A stretch of DNA of 64,000 nucleotides from Bacteroidota bacterium (GCA_027592025.1 JAQCIQ010000006.1:44491-108490), one strand, 5' to 3'. Shown: positions 35,641 through 44,879, counted from the stretch's first letter. Notes: a model not told the origin generated them from the letters alone. Translations and numbers: made by a program.

Positions 35641-36510
35641 TTAAGATAATAGCAAATACCATGCACTTTCTACATCCTCATGATCTAGAAAAGACTTGGC
35701 CTGTTGTTGTTTTTGTGTTTGACTCATATTGAGCACATCAAGGCCTTTTTGGCGTTGTTCTTCTACAAAGAGTTTAACCTTTTCTGTGGACGGCAAATTA
35801 GTGATATTGGCCAATTTACCCAAATCGTTTCCCGAAAAAATTGAACTTTCAATAACTGCCTTAGGAAGGGCATCGACGCCAATACCCATGGTCGAAATTG
35901 GCTTTGGAATTTCGAAAAATCCATTTTTTGCTCTGGAGTAAAAATTCCCTCCAGCGCGAGCCACCAAATCCATTTTATAGGGATCGATTCGGCCATTTTC
36001 ATCCAAAACATGGGCCGAGATATGTGTTTTGAGTACTTCGCAGATGACCAAATTTCCAGCACCTCCATTTTCTCCCAAAGAAACCACATCAACCACTTTG
36101 CACTCAAATTGAGCAGGAGATTGCTTCAATCGAAAGGGTCTCACTTCGTCTGATTCAACCATATCAAAGCCCGCTTTGATAAATTCATTGACGCCTTTGG
36201 GATACTCGGTGCTGCTCAAAGAAACTTGATGAATCATATCATAGTTCACCACATTAATCACCACCTCTGGCCATTCGAGGACATTGTCTAAACTGTGTTT
36301 GGTAGTATTGTCTCTAACCCTTCTTGCCGGGGAAAAAACTAAAATTGGCGGATTAGCACTAAACACATTAAAAAAACTAAAGGGAGATAAATTGGGATGA
36401 CCGTCAGCGTCTATAGTACTGGCCATAGCAATCGGGCGAGGTCCAATGCTGTTTTGCAAGAGCTCTTGCAATTGAACTGTACTGAGGTCTTTGGTCAAAA
36501 AAGAAGGCAT
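35641..36510 (-). CDS. Flavin reductase-like domain protein (flavoredoxin family)
   Basis: A 289-residue FMN-binding split-barrel protein. The N-terminal segment IGPRPIAMASTIDADGHPNLSPFSFFN is the family motif for FMN binding, and RRVRDNTTKHSLDN follows. An additional C-terminal helical region (from about 215) ends in a Gln/Lys-rich stretch. Start taken at the ATG 36510 (MPSFLTKDLST). Probably a NAD(P)H:flavin oxidoreductase or FMN-dependent redox protein; partner unknown. Confidence 0.85.
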   Translation of the reverse strand: MPSFLTKDLSTVQLQELLQNSIGPRPIAMASTIDADGHPNLSPFSFFNVFSANPPILVFSPARRVRDNTTKHSLDNVLEWPEVVINVVNYDMIHQVSLSSTEYPKGVNEFIKAGFDMVESDEVRPFRLKQSPAQFECKVVDVVSLGENGGAGNLVICEVLKTHISAHVLDENGRIDPYKMDLVARAGGNFYSRAKNGFFEIPKPISTMGIGVDALPKAVIESSIFSGNDLGKLANITNLPSTEKVKLFVEEQRQKGLDVLNMSQTQKQQQAKSFLDHEDVESAWYLLLS

Positions 36511-36630
36511 CTGGCGTGTAGTGTTAGTCCTAGTTCTGTTCACAAATTTAGTAAAATAGAATGGTCTGCAGCGATAAATGAAATTCTAAAAGCAAGTAAT
36601 TTGCCGTATATTGTTCCAATAATTGACACG

Positions 36631-37779
36631 ATGTTGATCGCTTATAACAGAATTTGGCGCTGGGTTATTACCTCAATATCATTGGGTATTGTGGTTTTAA
36701 TTTTATGGAACACCAACGTGTTTTTTAAGAATTTCAAAGCCGAAGAACGGGCCAAAATGACCATCTGGGCCAATGCCTATCAAGAGCTTTTGGCTTCGGA
36801 CATCAACGACAATCGCAACTTAGATATCGTGCTCTCCATCATGACCAGTAATAAAACAACGCCAATGATATTGGCTGATGTCGATGGCACCTTGAGCTCC
36901 AACAACCTCCCTGGTGATTGGTCTGAAAACCAAACAGAACTCAAGAAGCTCATTCCAAAATTCAAGAAGGAAAACCAGCCTATTGAAGTGGTTATCGACG
37001 GAAAGGTGATTCAAACCATTTACTACGGCAACGCGCCCATATTGACCAAGCTTCAGTATTATCCTTTGGCGCTTCTTCTCATTGTTTTGTTGTTTTTGGC
37101 TCTTGTGTTCTTCTTTAACCGCAGCGCACAAATTGCACAGCAGAACAAGCTGTGGACGGGTATGGCCAAAGAAACAGCACATCAAATTGGAACGCCTCTT
37201 TCGGCTTTGATGGGTTGGGTCGAGTTACTCAAAGCACGTGAAGACAAAACTTTGCCGTTGGCAGAGATGACTCAGGACATCGATCGACTGCACACCATCA
37301 CCGAACGATTTAGTCAAATTGGAGCTAAGCCAAAACTCAGCCCAATGAATATTGTCAGCATCACTCAAGAGACCGTTGCCTATCACCAAAAAAGACAATC
37401 CTCCTTAGTTAGTTTAAAATTTAAAAGTGATGCTCAAAAGCTCATGGTCATGATCAACCCGCAGCTTTACGGTTGGACTATTGAGAATTTAATTAAAAAT
37501 GGTATTGACGCCATGAAAGGCAATGGATCGATTCACATTGAAATGCGAAGGAATGCTAATACTGTTGAAATTCTCGTAAAAGATCAAGGCGCTGGAATTG
37601 CCAAAAATAAATTCAAAAAGATTTTTGAAGCGGGATATACCAGCAAGGCAAGAGGTTGGGGTTTGGGGTTGTCTTTGGCCAAAAGAATTATTGAAGATTA
37701 CCACGGGGGTAATATTAAAGTGTTGCACTCGGAACTGGGCGTTGGAACTACCTTTTCGATCAAATTGAATCTGGTATAA
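36631..37779 (+). CDS. Sensor histidine kinase
   Basis: A 382-residue kinase with two membrane helices (about 9-30 and 143-163) around a periplasmic domain of about 110 residues. The H box is the Bacteroidota variant KETAHQIGTPLSALMGW (His near 182); the ATPase has NLIKNGIDAM, VKDQGAGIAKNKF and WGLGLSLAKRII. No response regulator is adjacent, so it is an orphan. I start at the ATG 36631 because a longer frame from 36397 would lie antisense to the flavin reductase gene. Confidence 0.88.
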   Translation: MLIAYNRIWRWVITSISLGIVVLILWNTNVFFKNFKAEERAKMTIWANAYQELLASDINDNRNLDIVLSIMTSNKTTPMILADVDGTLSSNNLPGDWSENQTELKKLIPKFKKENQPIEVVIDGKVIQTIYYGNAPILTKLQYYPLALLLIVLLFLALVFFFNRSAQIAQQNKLWTGMAKETAHQIGTPLSALMGWVELLKAREDKTLPLAEMTQDIDRLHTITERFSQIGAKPKLSPMNIVSITQETVAYHQKRQSSLVSLKFKSDAQKLMVMINPQLYGWTIENLIKNGIDAMKGNGSIHIEMRRNANTVEILVKDQGAGIAKNKFKKIFEAGYTSKARGWGLGLSLAKRIIEDYHGGNIKVLHSELGVGTTFSIKLNLV

Positions 37780-38164
37780 AACTGGCAATTCTGTCCGCCG
37801 TAGTTTGAAATTCCTCTACTGAAGGGGTTGGGATTTTTTTAGAGAAATCTGTAGCCACCATATCGACCAAAGGCAACAAATGGACATGAGTATGCGGTAC
37901 TTCAAGGCCTATAATTGTCAGCCCTACTCGTTTGCACGGCACGGCCTTTTCAACAGCCATAGCCACTATTTTGGCAAACCTCATCAATTCTAAATATTCC
38001 TTGCCACTCATTTGATAGAACTTATCGACTTCCACTTTCGGTACGCACAGGGTATGACCAGTCGTATTGGGGTTGATGTCTAAAAAAGCAATGCAATGGG
38101 CATTTTCGGCTACCTTATAGCAAGGTATTTCGCCAGAAATAATTTTAGAAAAAACTGATGCCAT
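37760..38164 (-). CDS. HIT family nucleotide-binding protein
   Basis: A 134-residue HINT-type hydrolase with the histidine triad HTHVHLLPL near residue 97 and the N-terminal FSKIISGEIPCYKVAENAHCIAFLD. Likely a purine nucleoside phosphoramidase. It overlaps the greA stop by 1 base and the kinase gene by 20 bases tail to tail. Confidence 0.95.
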   Translation of the reverse strand: MASVFSKIISGEIPCYKVAENAHCIAFLDINPNTTGHTLCVPKVEVDKFYQMSGKEYLELMRFAKIVAMAVEKAVPCKRVGLTIIGLEVPHTHVHLLPLVDMVATDFSKKIPTPSVEEFQTTADRIASFIPDSI

Positions 38165-38640
38165 TAGGGTCTGTTGATTTCAAGAATTTCAAAATTGACC
38201 ACACCATTGGGCACCTGCACTTGAGCAATTTCTCCTACCGACTTGCCGAGCAAGCCTTTTCCAATGGGAGAATTGACCGAAATTTTACCTGCAGCCAAAT
38301 TGGCCTCACTTTCGGCCACTAGCGTATAGCGCATTTCCATGCCATTGGCTTGGTTCTTGATTTTAACCTGAGAAAGCACCAAAACTTTAGAGTTATCTAG
38401 TTGGGACTCATCAATCAAACGGGCGCCTGAAAGGGCTTCCTCCAGTCTAGCGATACGCAACTCTAGCATGCCTTGTGCCTCTTTGGCCGCATCGTATTCT
38501 GCATTTTCACTCAAATCGCCTTTGTCTCTGGCCTCGGCAATAGCCAAGGAGGCTTTAGGACGTTCGACATCCTTCAGTTGTGCTAATTCGGCCCGAAGCT
38601 TTTTCAAACCTTCTTCTGTATAATACGATACTTGACTCAT
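38164..38640 (-). CDS. greA: Transcription elongation factor GreA
   Basis: Rescues backtracked RNA polymerase by stimulating transcript cleavage. The 158 residues show the N-terminal coiled coil with the acidic tip (ARDKGDLSENAEYDAAKEAQGM, residues 36-57) and the C-terminal domain (SPIGKGLLGKSVGEIAQVQVP). Followed by the HIT gene in the same operon. A possible -7 element (TAACTTTG, minus strand) lies at 38793-38800, about 150 bases upstream. Confidence 0.97.
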   Translation of the reverse strand: MSQVSYYTEEGLKKLRAELAQLKDVERPKASLAIAEARDKGDLSENAEYDAAKEAQGMLELRIARLEEALSGARLIDESQLDNSKVLVLSQVKIKNQANGMEMRYTLVAESEANLAAGKISVNSPIGKGLLGKSVGEIAQVQVPNGVVNFEILEINRP

Positions 38641-38856
38641 ATATCAATTTGTTTGACCATTGAACCCACGATTTTACCGATTACAAAACATCACAAAATG
38701 TCATCTCTGGAATCGGTTAAGCTGGGGCTTTTCCGTGTGGCTGTGGTTTTCCTTGCTTAAATAGAAAAATCCCGTTATCACGAGATCATTGGCAAAGTTA
38801 TAAAAAAATATGATTCTAAGGTTTTTAGTGTAATTTTAGACCGATAAGTTAGTTTC

Positions 38857-39291
38857 ATGAAGTCCGCCACCCTGCCCTTAGTGTTGTTGTTATTGCTTAC
38901 CCAAGCCTGTCGCAAAAAAGACAATTTGGATCCCAGTTGCAATTTTCTACTCGATATTGGCGTCAATGAGGTGGTCAATATGAATTTGCCTCAATACAAC
39001 AATTTGCTCTTTACAAGTAATTCCGTATTTGTTTCCAGTGCGGCCAATTCGGGACTCATCGTGGTTAACGTGGGCACGGGCTATTTGGCTTGGGACGCCG
39101 CTGATCCTAATCACGTGCCCAACAGTTGCGGCACCCTTGCTATTGACGGTGTATTGGGTGTTTGCGGTTGCGATGACGGCAACACCTACAGCTTGTTTAC
39201 TGGTCAACCCATGGAGAATCCAGATCTCAGGTGCGCACTTAAAAGTTACCCTGTCACCCGATCGGGCAATACACTTTATATTTCCAACTAA
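38857..39291 (+). CDS. Lipoprotein with degenerate Rieske-like fold
   Basis: A 144-residue lipoprotein: signal MKSATLPLVLLLLLTQAC with lipobox TQAC. The mature part reads like a Rieske domain that has lost its ligands: YLAWDAADPNHVPNSC stands where the CxH loop should be, and GVCGCDDGNTYSLFTG where CPCHG...FD..TG should be; neither cluster His is present. The closing segment LKSYPVTRSGNTLYISN fits the last Rieske strands. So a cluster is unlikely, though several Cys remain. It converges on the TonB receptor gene with a 4-base overlap. Confidence 0.65.
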   Translation: MKSATLPLVLLLLLTQACRKKDNLDPSCNFLLDIGVNEVVNMNLPQYNNLLFTSNSVFVSSAANSGLIVVNVGTGYLAWDAADPNHVPNSCGTLAIDGVLGVCGCDDGNTYSLFTGQPMENPDLRCALKSYPVTRSGNTLYISN

Positions 39292-41453
39292 AATCTCAGA
39301 GTCACCCCAGCCAATACATTCCTTCCAGCTTGAGGATAATACCCCACCCCTTCAATGGTTTGGACAACCCCTGGATTTGAAAAATCATCGTCATAGGAGT
39401 AATAATATCCATTTGATATGTACTTGATATTCAAAATATTATTGACTAACAAATCGAAGCGAACACGCGTCACAATCCTCGAAGGCGTTAGAGCATAACT
39501 GACCCCAAAATCATTCAGAAAGTAGCCCTCCAGCTTGGAAATGGGTGCATTGATATCGCTCATGAATTGATCACTGACCAGTTTTGAAAACCAATTGACT
39601 TCTAAGTTTTGATTGACTTTAAAGCTAATTCTATTACTTCCTACCCACTCTGGAGAAAAGGTCAAATCGCGTCGGCCGAAGTTGGTTAATGCACCATTGA
39701 ATGCAAAGACTGTTTCTTGTGTTTGGTTGGAACTCCACGTCAAATTAGTTGTCATTTGGAGCTTTTGGCTCAGTGGCGTCTTGGCCGACAGTTCTATTCC
39801 TGCGCGATAGCTCTTTCCACTGTTGTCTCTGATTGGCGTGCCGTTGTTGTCAATGTTTCCAGTAAGAACTAATTGTTCTTCATAAGCCATGTAGAAGGCA
39901 TTTAACTCCAACGATGAACGCTTTTGAGCAAAACGCCACCCTAGCTCAAAGTCGGTCAAGCTTTCGGATTTCACTTTTGGATTATTTTCAAAATCCGAAC
40001 GTGCTGGTTCCCGATTGGCTCGAGATACTGAGGCGTAGAAATTGTTGTTTGGATTGAGTTGATAGGTTGTACCCAGTTTGGGATTGAAAAAATGATAGGA
40101 CACCGCCACTTCCAAAGGCAATCGATCTGAATTCAAACCCGATGTGTTATAGTCCACGAATCGCCATTGTGCATCTGCAAATACCTGCCAAGTTTTTCCA
40201 AAGTCTTGAGTCAATTTGGCGAATCCGCTCCACTCATTTTTCAAACCTTGACCAAAATAATACTGATGCCCAGGAGCTGCATTGACCGCTTCTGACGCCC
40301 AAACCACTTGTCCAAAGTGATCGCCCTGATAATAACTGTAAAACAAACCAAAGTGCCATTCCGAATCCATTGTCAATCGACTTGCAGATAGGCTAGCTAC
40401 ATAAAAATCGTTGTCCAACCAACGACGACGCACCACATCGCTGGTTGCCACCAAACTATTTTGAAGATCATAATTCGCTAGGTCATCATCTTCTTTAAAT
40501 TCCTCATAATAGCCACGTCCTTTGGTATAATTGAGGCTCAATTGAGTGGACCAAGTGGAATTCCATCGCTCTTGCCAGTGCAATTGGTGGTGGTCTTGTT
40601 GGTAGTCATCCACCTGATCTTTGTAGAATTGTAGATTTCCATTGGCATCGGTGTAAATTCCCGCGTAATTGAACCTTGGATTACTGGCATAGGTGTCTGG
40701 GTCTACGCCATACCACGCTTGATAGGTGCGCTCATGACCTCCAAAAGCGATGGCTTTGAGTGCCATGCGGTCGGTTTGATAGTCACCTTGGATGAAATAG
40801 GACTTGAGATCCGCATTGGCCCGATCGATATACCCATCTGAGCTGATTTTTGAGGCACGACCTGAAAACGACAAACGGTCATTGATGACCCCAGTGGCAA
40901 ATTTCAGGGTGTGTTTGAACGTATTAAAACTACCCACACTATGTGACATTTCTGCGAAGGCTTGCTCGGATTGATTTTCAGTTTGAATGGCGATGCTAGC
41001 GCCAAAGGCGCCTGTGCCCATAGTAGAAGCTCCCACGCCTCTTTGCAATTGCAGTTGCTCCACAGAGGAAGCAAAATCAGGCAAATCGACCCAATAGGTC
41101 CCAAGGGATTCGGCATCATTGTAAGGAATTCCATTAATCGTGATGTTTGTAGACTGGGCACTAACGCCACGAATCCTCAAACCGGTGTACCCAATCCCTG
41201 CACCAGCATCGCTAGTTATCACCACTGAGGGCAGATCATTGAGCAAATAGGGCAAATCTTGACCTAGATTTCGCGTCACCAAATCAGCCTTAGTCACATT
41301 GGAATGTGTCATAGGTGCATTGGGTTTCACTTTGATTGACCGCAACAAAACGGGTTCTAAATTTTGAGTCACTAAGGAATCTAGAGGCTGCTGAGCCGAA
41401 GATAGCGATGGCCATACTAGACCTGCAATTACCAACAATTGATGTGTCTTCAT
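39288..41453 (-). CDS. TonB-dependent outer membrane receptor under TPP riboswitch control
   Basis: A 721-residue outer-membrane receptor: signal peptide MKTHQLLVIAGLVWPSLSSAQ, plug domain about 45-160 (NLGQDLPYLLNDLPSVVITSDAGAG-type start, LRIRGVSAQSTNITINGIPYND, VQLQRGVG-like), then a 22-strand-type barrel ending in the aromatic VLAGVTLRF. There is no carboxypeptidase-like N-terminal domain, so it is not a SusC protein. The 5' leader carries a TPP riboswitch (41528-41604), so the probable substrate is thiamine or a thiamine phosphate or precursor. PnuC/PnuT-type transporter and kinase genes lie just upstream. Confidence 0.92.
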   Translation of the reverse strand: MKTHQLLVIAGLVWPSLSSAQQPLDSLVTQNLEPVLLRSIKVKPNAPMTHSNVTKADLVTRNLGQDLPYLLNDLPSVVITSDAGAGIGYTGLRIRGVSAQSTNITINGIPYNDAESLGTYWVDLPDFASSVEQLQLQRGVGASTMGTGAFGASIAIQTENQSEQAFAEMSHSVGSFNTFKHTLKFATGVINDRLSFSGRASKISSDGYIDRANADLKSYFIQGDYQTDRMALKAIAFGGHERTYQAWYGVDPDTYASNPRFNYAGIYTDANGNLQFYKDQVDDYQQDHHQLHWQERWNSTWSTQLSLNYTKGRGYYEEFKEDDDLANYDLQNSLVATSDVVRRRWLDNDFYVASLSASRLTMDSEWHFGLFYSYYQGDHFGQVVWASEAVNAAPGHQYYFGQGLKNEWSGFAKLTQDFGKTWQVFADAQWRFVDYNTSGLNSDRLPLEVAVSYHFFNPKLGTTYQLNPNNNFYASVSRANREPARSDFENNPKVKSESLTDFELGWRFAQKRSSLELNAFYMAYEEQLVLTGNIDNNGTPIRDNSGKSYRAGIELSAKTPLSQKLQMTTNLTWSSNQTQETVFAFNGALTNFGRRDLTFSPEWVGSNRISFKVNQNLEVNWFSKLVSDQFMSDINAPISKLEGYFLNDFGVSYALTPSRIVTRVRFDLLVNNILNIKYISNGYYYSYDDDFSNPGVVQTIEGVGYYPQAGRNVLAGVTLRF

Positions 41454-41527
41454 GTTTTGATCAAACAGAATAATAAAGGGGAATTACTCCAAAAAAAGTG
41501 ATGTCTTAAAACATCTGGTTAAACAAA

Positions 41528-41604
41528 ATTTCCTAAACAGCATTACCTGTTCTAGGTTCAATGGGTATGATCTCAGCCGCTATAGGCACCCCTTTCGAGA
41601 ACGA
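41528..41604 (-). ncRNA. TPP riboswitch (THI element) in the TonB receptor leader
   Basis: On the minus strand the conserved THI core appears in order and spacing: AAAGGGGTGCC, a short P3 region, GGCTGAGAT, ACCC, then GAACCT...AGGTAATGC. The last part is the P4/P5 arm that contacts the pyrophosphate. The element lies about 80 bases before the receptor ATG and starts right after a good promoter. Expected action: TPP binding shuts off receptor expression. The exact P1 ends are not certain. Confidence 0.93.
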
Positions 41605-41606
41605 GG

Positions 41607-41636
41607 CAAAGATATGGTTTTTTAGGATGGACCAAA
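41607..41636 (-). promoter_or_regulatory. Promoter of the TPP riboswitch-TonB receptor transcript
   Basis: On the minus strand TTTG, 18 bases, TATCTTTG: nearly perfect Bacteroidota promoter. Transcription would start close to base 41600, just at the 5' side of the riboswitch. Confidence 0.75.
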
Positions 41637-41666
41637 GGAGCTTTAGTCGGAAATCTAATCAACAAT

Positions 41667-42233
41667 TTAGGATTTTCCCATCAAAACCTCAATTGCTTTA
41701 ACCGCTGTTTCGAATCGCACTTCCTTGGTGCCTGTTAGCAGGATGTAAGGCTTTTGGTAGCGGTCTAGGGTAGCTTTAAAGGCTTCGAACATGGAGTGTC
41801 TCAACAGCGGCCGATCGCGCAGGTCATCGGCTTCCCAAGGCACGTCGATGTCGGTCAAAAAATACAAATCGTATTGGTGAGACAGGGCTGCTTTGGCAAT
41901 GGGCTCGGGACAAAATCCATCGTAATAGGTTTCGGAGTAAACCTTAGTTTCGAGCAAATCGGTATCGCAAATCAAGATTTTGTGAGCCTGTTGCGCCAGT
42001 TCGTTTTCGAGAGCCATCTGCCCTACTGCAATGGGCATCAGATCCTTTGGCTCGCAGGACTTTTGTTCCCGATCCCATTTCGCCTGCAAATAGTCTCGCG
42101 CAAATTCAGGAACCCATTGGGTTTGGTAATGAGCCGCTAACTGCTGAGACAGGGTAGTTTTCCCGGTCGATTCTGGGCCGAATAAGACCACCTTCAGGCA
42201 GTCTGAAGGCTGTTGTTCAATTGTTTCTTCCAT
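41667..42233 (-). CDS. NadR-like P-loop kinase (ribosylnicotinamide kinase type)
   Basis: A 188-residue P-loop kinase related to the ribosylnicotinamide kinase domain of NadR. Walker A is VVLFGPESTGKTTLSQQL (about 16-30); substrate-side motifs are VPEFARDYL, ICDTDLLETKVYSE and TDIDVPWEADDLRDRP. The nucleotidyltransferase and DNA-binding domains of full NadR are absent. Start is the ATG at 42233, overlapping the pnuC gene by 40 bases, so the two are coupled. By family it would phosphorylate nicotinamide riboside; next to a thiamine-regulated receptor it may trap a thiamine-like vitamin instead. Confidence 0.85.
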   Translation of the reverse strand: MEETIEQQPSDCLKVVLFGPESTGKTTLSQQLAAHYQTQWVPEFARDYLQAKWDREQKSCEPKDLMPIAVGQMALENELAQQAHKILICDTDLLETKVYSETYYDGFCPEPIAKAALSHQYDLYFLTDIDVPWEADDLRDRPLLRHSMFEAFKATLDRYQKPYILLTGTKEVRFETAVKAIEVLMGKS

Positions 42234-42826
42234 GCACGGTAGCCTTGAATGGCCAATACAGTAAAAATTAAATATTGCAATGACAAAAAGCCCCATCCTC
42301 TGTAGAGGTATAAGGGCACGGTAATGATATCCGCAATAATCCAAAGGGTCCAGTTCTCTAGTTTTTTGGTCGCCATGTAACACATGGCGGTAAAAAATAA
42401 TCCAGAAGTAAAAATGTCGATATAGTTGGATGGGCCAATGGTCACATGGCTACCCACGTAGACGCCATAAGTGATCACAACGGTGGCAATAAACATGCCT
42501 ATTCCTATCCATTTCTCCTTAGTGTTGGTTCTCGAAACCCTAACCGCCAGTTGATTGTTTTGACGTCTCGACCAGTTCCACCAGCCGTAGACACTCATTA
42601 CCGAATAGTAAAAATTCATCATCATATCGCCCATCAGCTCGGCTAAAAACAACAAATAGACCGTAATAATTGTTGCAACTAGGCCTGTAGGATAAACCAA
42701 AATATTGGATTGCTTGGCGTAGACCACGCTGATAATGCCAAAGACAAACGCTACCACTTCGAGCAGAATTAGGCTGACTGATCGTCCCAAATAGGGTTCA
42801 ATAAAAAAATCGATGACCTCGGTCAT
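42194..42826 (-). CDS. PnuC/PnuT-family vitamin transporter
   Basis: A 210-residue inner-membrane transporter with about seven helices. Conserved family parts: VVYAKQSNILVYPTGLVAT, YYSVMSVYGWWNW and ENWTLWIIADIITVPLYLYRGW. PnuC homologs import nicotinamide riboside; the PnuT branch imports thiamine and in Bacteroidota is often near TPP-regulated receptors. The receptor next door makes PnuT likely, but the kinase looks like the nicotinamide riboside kind, so the substrate remains open. Confidence 0.9.
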   Translation of the reverse strand: MTEVIDFFIEPYLGRSVSLILLEVVAFVFGIISVVYAKQSNILVYPTGLVATIITVYLLFLAELMGDMMMNFYYSVMSVYGWWNWSRRQNNQLAVRVSRTNTKEKWIGIGMFIATVVITYGVYVGSHVTIGPSNYIDIFTSGLFFTAMCYMATKKLENWTLWIIADIITVPLYLYRGWGFLSLQYLIFTVLAIQGYRAWKKQLNNSLQTA

Positions 42827-42851
42827 TGCGCTGGATTATTTTAAAGTCGGT

Positions 42852-42859
42852 CAAAGATA
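42852..42859 (-). promoter_or_regulatory. Bacteroidota -7 element for the pnuC gene
   Basis: On the minus strand TATCTTTG, about 26 bases before the pnuC ATG. No THI element is present in this short leader, so pnuC and the kinase are not under direct TPP control here. Confidence 0.45.
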
Positions 42860-42876
42860 CACTTTATAGGATAGCA

Positions 42877-43503
42877 CTAGCCGATGGTATAAGAACAATG
42901 GTAATCTCCTAGAGACAACTGAGCCAGCTCATGTTGTTGCAGAATGGCATCGAAATGGCATTCCCCAAAATATGTTATGTCAAGAGGATGGAAATCTGGT
43001 ATGTGGAGATCATTCTTAAAACTCAAACCTGGAGTAGCAAACATCTTATACAAGGACTCCTTGGCGCACCAAATAGCGGTCAAATGACGGATAAAATGTT
43101 CCCCTTGTTGGTCCAAATAGTCCCATTCTGATCCGATAAATTTTGATGCAATCTTAACAATTTTAGGTCTCACTTTTTCAATATCAATGCCAACGGGCAT
43201 GTCACTGACGATAATTGCGGCATAGTCGAAAGAATGGGAAATTGAAACATGACGGCCATCACCCAAATGAGGTTTGCCCCATTGGTCATAGAACAAATCG
43301 GCATCAGCATAATTTTCGAGTGCCAACAAATGCCTTACACTGAGAAATCCACAACGGCGGATCAGGCTTTTCATACCTGCCGCCCGAGCTTTGCTCGCTG
43401 GGGTCAAAAATAGACCTCCCGCAAGTTGTGCTGCATCTTCTGTAATCTTCCAAATGTGTACAGAAGTTTTCGAATTTACCTTAATGGATTTGAATAATGG
43501 CAA
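42877..43503 (-). CDS. 4'-phosphopantetheinyl transferase superfamily protein
   Basis: Activates acyl or peptidyl carrier proteins. The 208 residues have the Sfp-type motifs: HVSISHSFDYAAIIVSD, MPVGIDIEKVRP and IWCAKESLYKMF with the metal-binding Asp and Glu. Start appears to be a TTG at 43503 (PLFKSIKVNSKTSV follows); the next in-frame ATG would remove the first third. No carrier protein or synthase genes are near, so its substrate is probably the fatty acid carrier protein or one encoded elsewhere. Confidence 0.88.
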   Translation of the reverse strand: MPLFKSIKVNSKTSVHIWKITEDAAQLAGGLFLTPASKARAAGMKSLIRRCGFLSVRHLLALENYADADLFYDQWGKPHLGDGRHVSISHSFDYAAIIVSDMPVGIDIEKVRPKIVKIASKFIGSEWDYLDQQGEHFIRHLTAIWCAKESLYKMFATPGLSFKNDLHIPDFHPLDITYFGECHFDAILQQHELAQLSLGDYHCSYTIG

Positions 43504-43524
43504 GGTCGTTTTGTTAGGAATGCG

Positions 43525-43532
43525 TATTTTTG
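43525..43532 (+). promoter_or_regulatory. Bacteroidota -7 element for ahcY
   Basis: TATTTTTG fits TAnnTTTG, 30 bases before the ahcY ATG. Confidence 0.4.
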
Positions 43533-43562
43533 CTGTGCGATTTAAAAGACAAATATAATCCT

Positions 43563-44879
43563 ATGAGCACTAAAACAGTATCCTTTGTACCATATAAAGT
43601 AGAAGACATGTCTCTGGCCGAATGGGGTCGTAAAGAAATTACTTTAGCAGAAGCCGAAATGCCTGGCCTAATGCAGTTGCGTCAAGAATATGGTCCGTCC
43701 CAACCACTAGCTGGTGCGCGCATCGCAGGATGTCTTCACATGACCATTCAAACTGCCGTCTTGATTGAAACTTTGATCGAATTGGGTGCCGAGGTCACCT
43801 GGAGTTCTTGTAATATATTCTCAACCCAAGATCATGCCGCCGCCGCGATTGCTGCCGCAGGAATACCTGTTTATGCCTGGAAAGGCATGAACGAAGAAGA
43901 ATTTGAATGGTGCATTGAGCAAACCTTGTTTTTTGGTGAAAACAGAGCGCCGCTCAATTTGATTTTAGATGACGGTGGAGACTTGACCAATATGGTTTTT
44001 GACCATTATCCGGAGTTGGTCAATGGCATCAATGGCTTGTCTGAAGAAACGACTACTGGTGTACATCGTTTGTATGAGCGCATGGCTAACGGTTCATTGC
44101 TGATGCCGGCCATTAACGTCAACGACTCTGTTACCAAAAGTAAATTTGACAACAAATACGGGTGTAAAGAAAGTGCAGTTGATGCTATACGCCGTGCAAC
44201 GGATTTGATGCTGGCAGGAAAACGAGTCGTAGTTTGCGGCTATGGCGATGTTGGCAAAGGAACTGCAGCTTCATTTAGAGGTGCAGGAAGTATTGTTACC
44301 GTGACAGAAATTGACCCAATCTGCGCGCTTCAAGCTGCCATGGATGGTTATGAAGTGAAGAGACTGGACTCTGTTGTTGGCAATGCAGACATTATTGTTA
44401 CCGCGACTGGCAATAAAGGCATTGTATTACAAAGACACTTCGAAGCCATGAAAGACAAAACAGTCGTATGCAATATTGGCCATTTTGACAATGAAATAGA
44501 TATGGCTTGGCTCAACGCCAACCACCATGAATCAAAAACAGTAATTAAGCCGCAGGTCGATCAGTACACCATCAACGGAAAGGATATTGTGATTCTAGCC
44601 GAGGGTCGATTGGTCAACCTTGGTTGTGCCACAGGGCATCCTAGTTTTGTAATGAGCAATTCTTTTACCAATCAAGTATTGGCTCAAATAGAATTATGGA
44701 AAAATGCAGACAACTACGGCAACGAGGTTTATACCCTTCCAAAACATTTGGATGAAAAAGTAGCTAAACTGCATCTCGAAAAACTGAGCGTAGAGTTAGA
44801 AACTTTGAGCTCCGAACAGGCTGCCTATATTGGAGTTAGTGTCGAAGGGCCGTTTAAACCTGACTACTACAGGTACTAG
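43563..44879 (+). CDS. ahcY: Adenosylhomocysteinase
   Basis: Splits S-adenosylhomocysteine to adenosine and homocysteine, keeping methylation running. The 438 residues match the family without gaps: [17 protein letters not shown], the NAD site [31 protein letters not shown], and [20 protein letters not shown], ending in KPDYYRY. Start is the ATG at 43563. Tail to tail with the helicase gene, overlapping by 4 bases. Confidence 0.97.
   Translation: MSTKTVSFVPYKVEDMSLAEWGRKEITLAEAEMPGLMQLRQEYGPSQPLAGARIAGCLHMTIQTAVLIETLIELGAEVTWSSCNIFSTQDHAAAAIAAAGIPVYAWKGMNEEEFEWCIEQTLFFGENRAPLNLILDDGGDLTNMVFDHYPELVNGINGLSEETTTGVHRLYERMANGSLLMPAINVNDSVTKSKFDNKYGCKESAVDAIRRATDLMLAGKRVVVCGYGDVGKGTAASFRGAGSIVTVTEIDPICALQAAMDGYEVKRLDSVVGNADIIVTATGNKGIVLQRHFEAMKDKTVVCNIGHFDNEIDMAWLNANHHESKTVIKPQVDQYTINGKDIVILAEGRLVNLGCATGHPSFVMSNSFTNQVLAQIELWKNADNYGNEVYTLPKHLDEKVAKLHLEKLSVELETLSSEQAAYIGVSVEGPFKPDYYRY

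Noticed and set aside
36397..36630. N-terminal extension of the histidine kinase frame.
   Set aside because: It runs antisense to the flavin reductase gene and precedes the first membrane helix with non-conserved sequence; the ATG at 36631 fits better.
38641..38856. The 216-base gap upstream of greA, inspected for a tRNA or small RNA.
   Set aside because: No cloverleaf or T-loop sequence and no terminator-like hairpin with a T run; only a possible -7 box for greA.
42234..42383. N-terminal extension of the NadR-like kinase frame.
   Set aside because: It would lie inside pnuC in another frame; the ATG at 42233 gives a normal kinase N-terminus.
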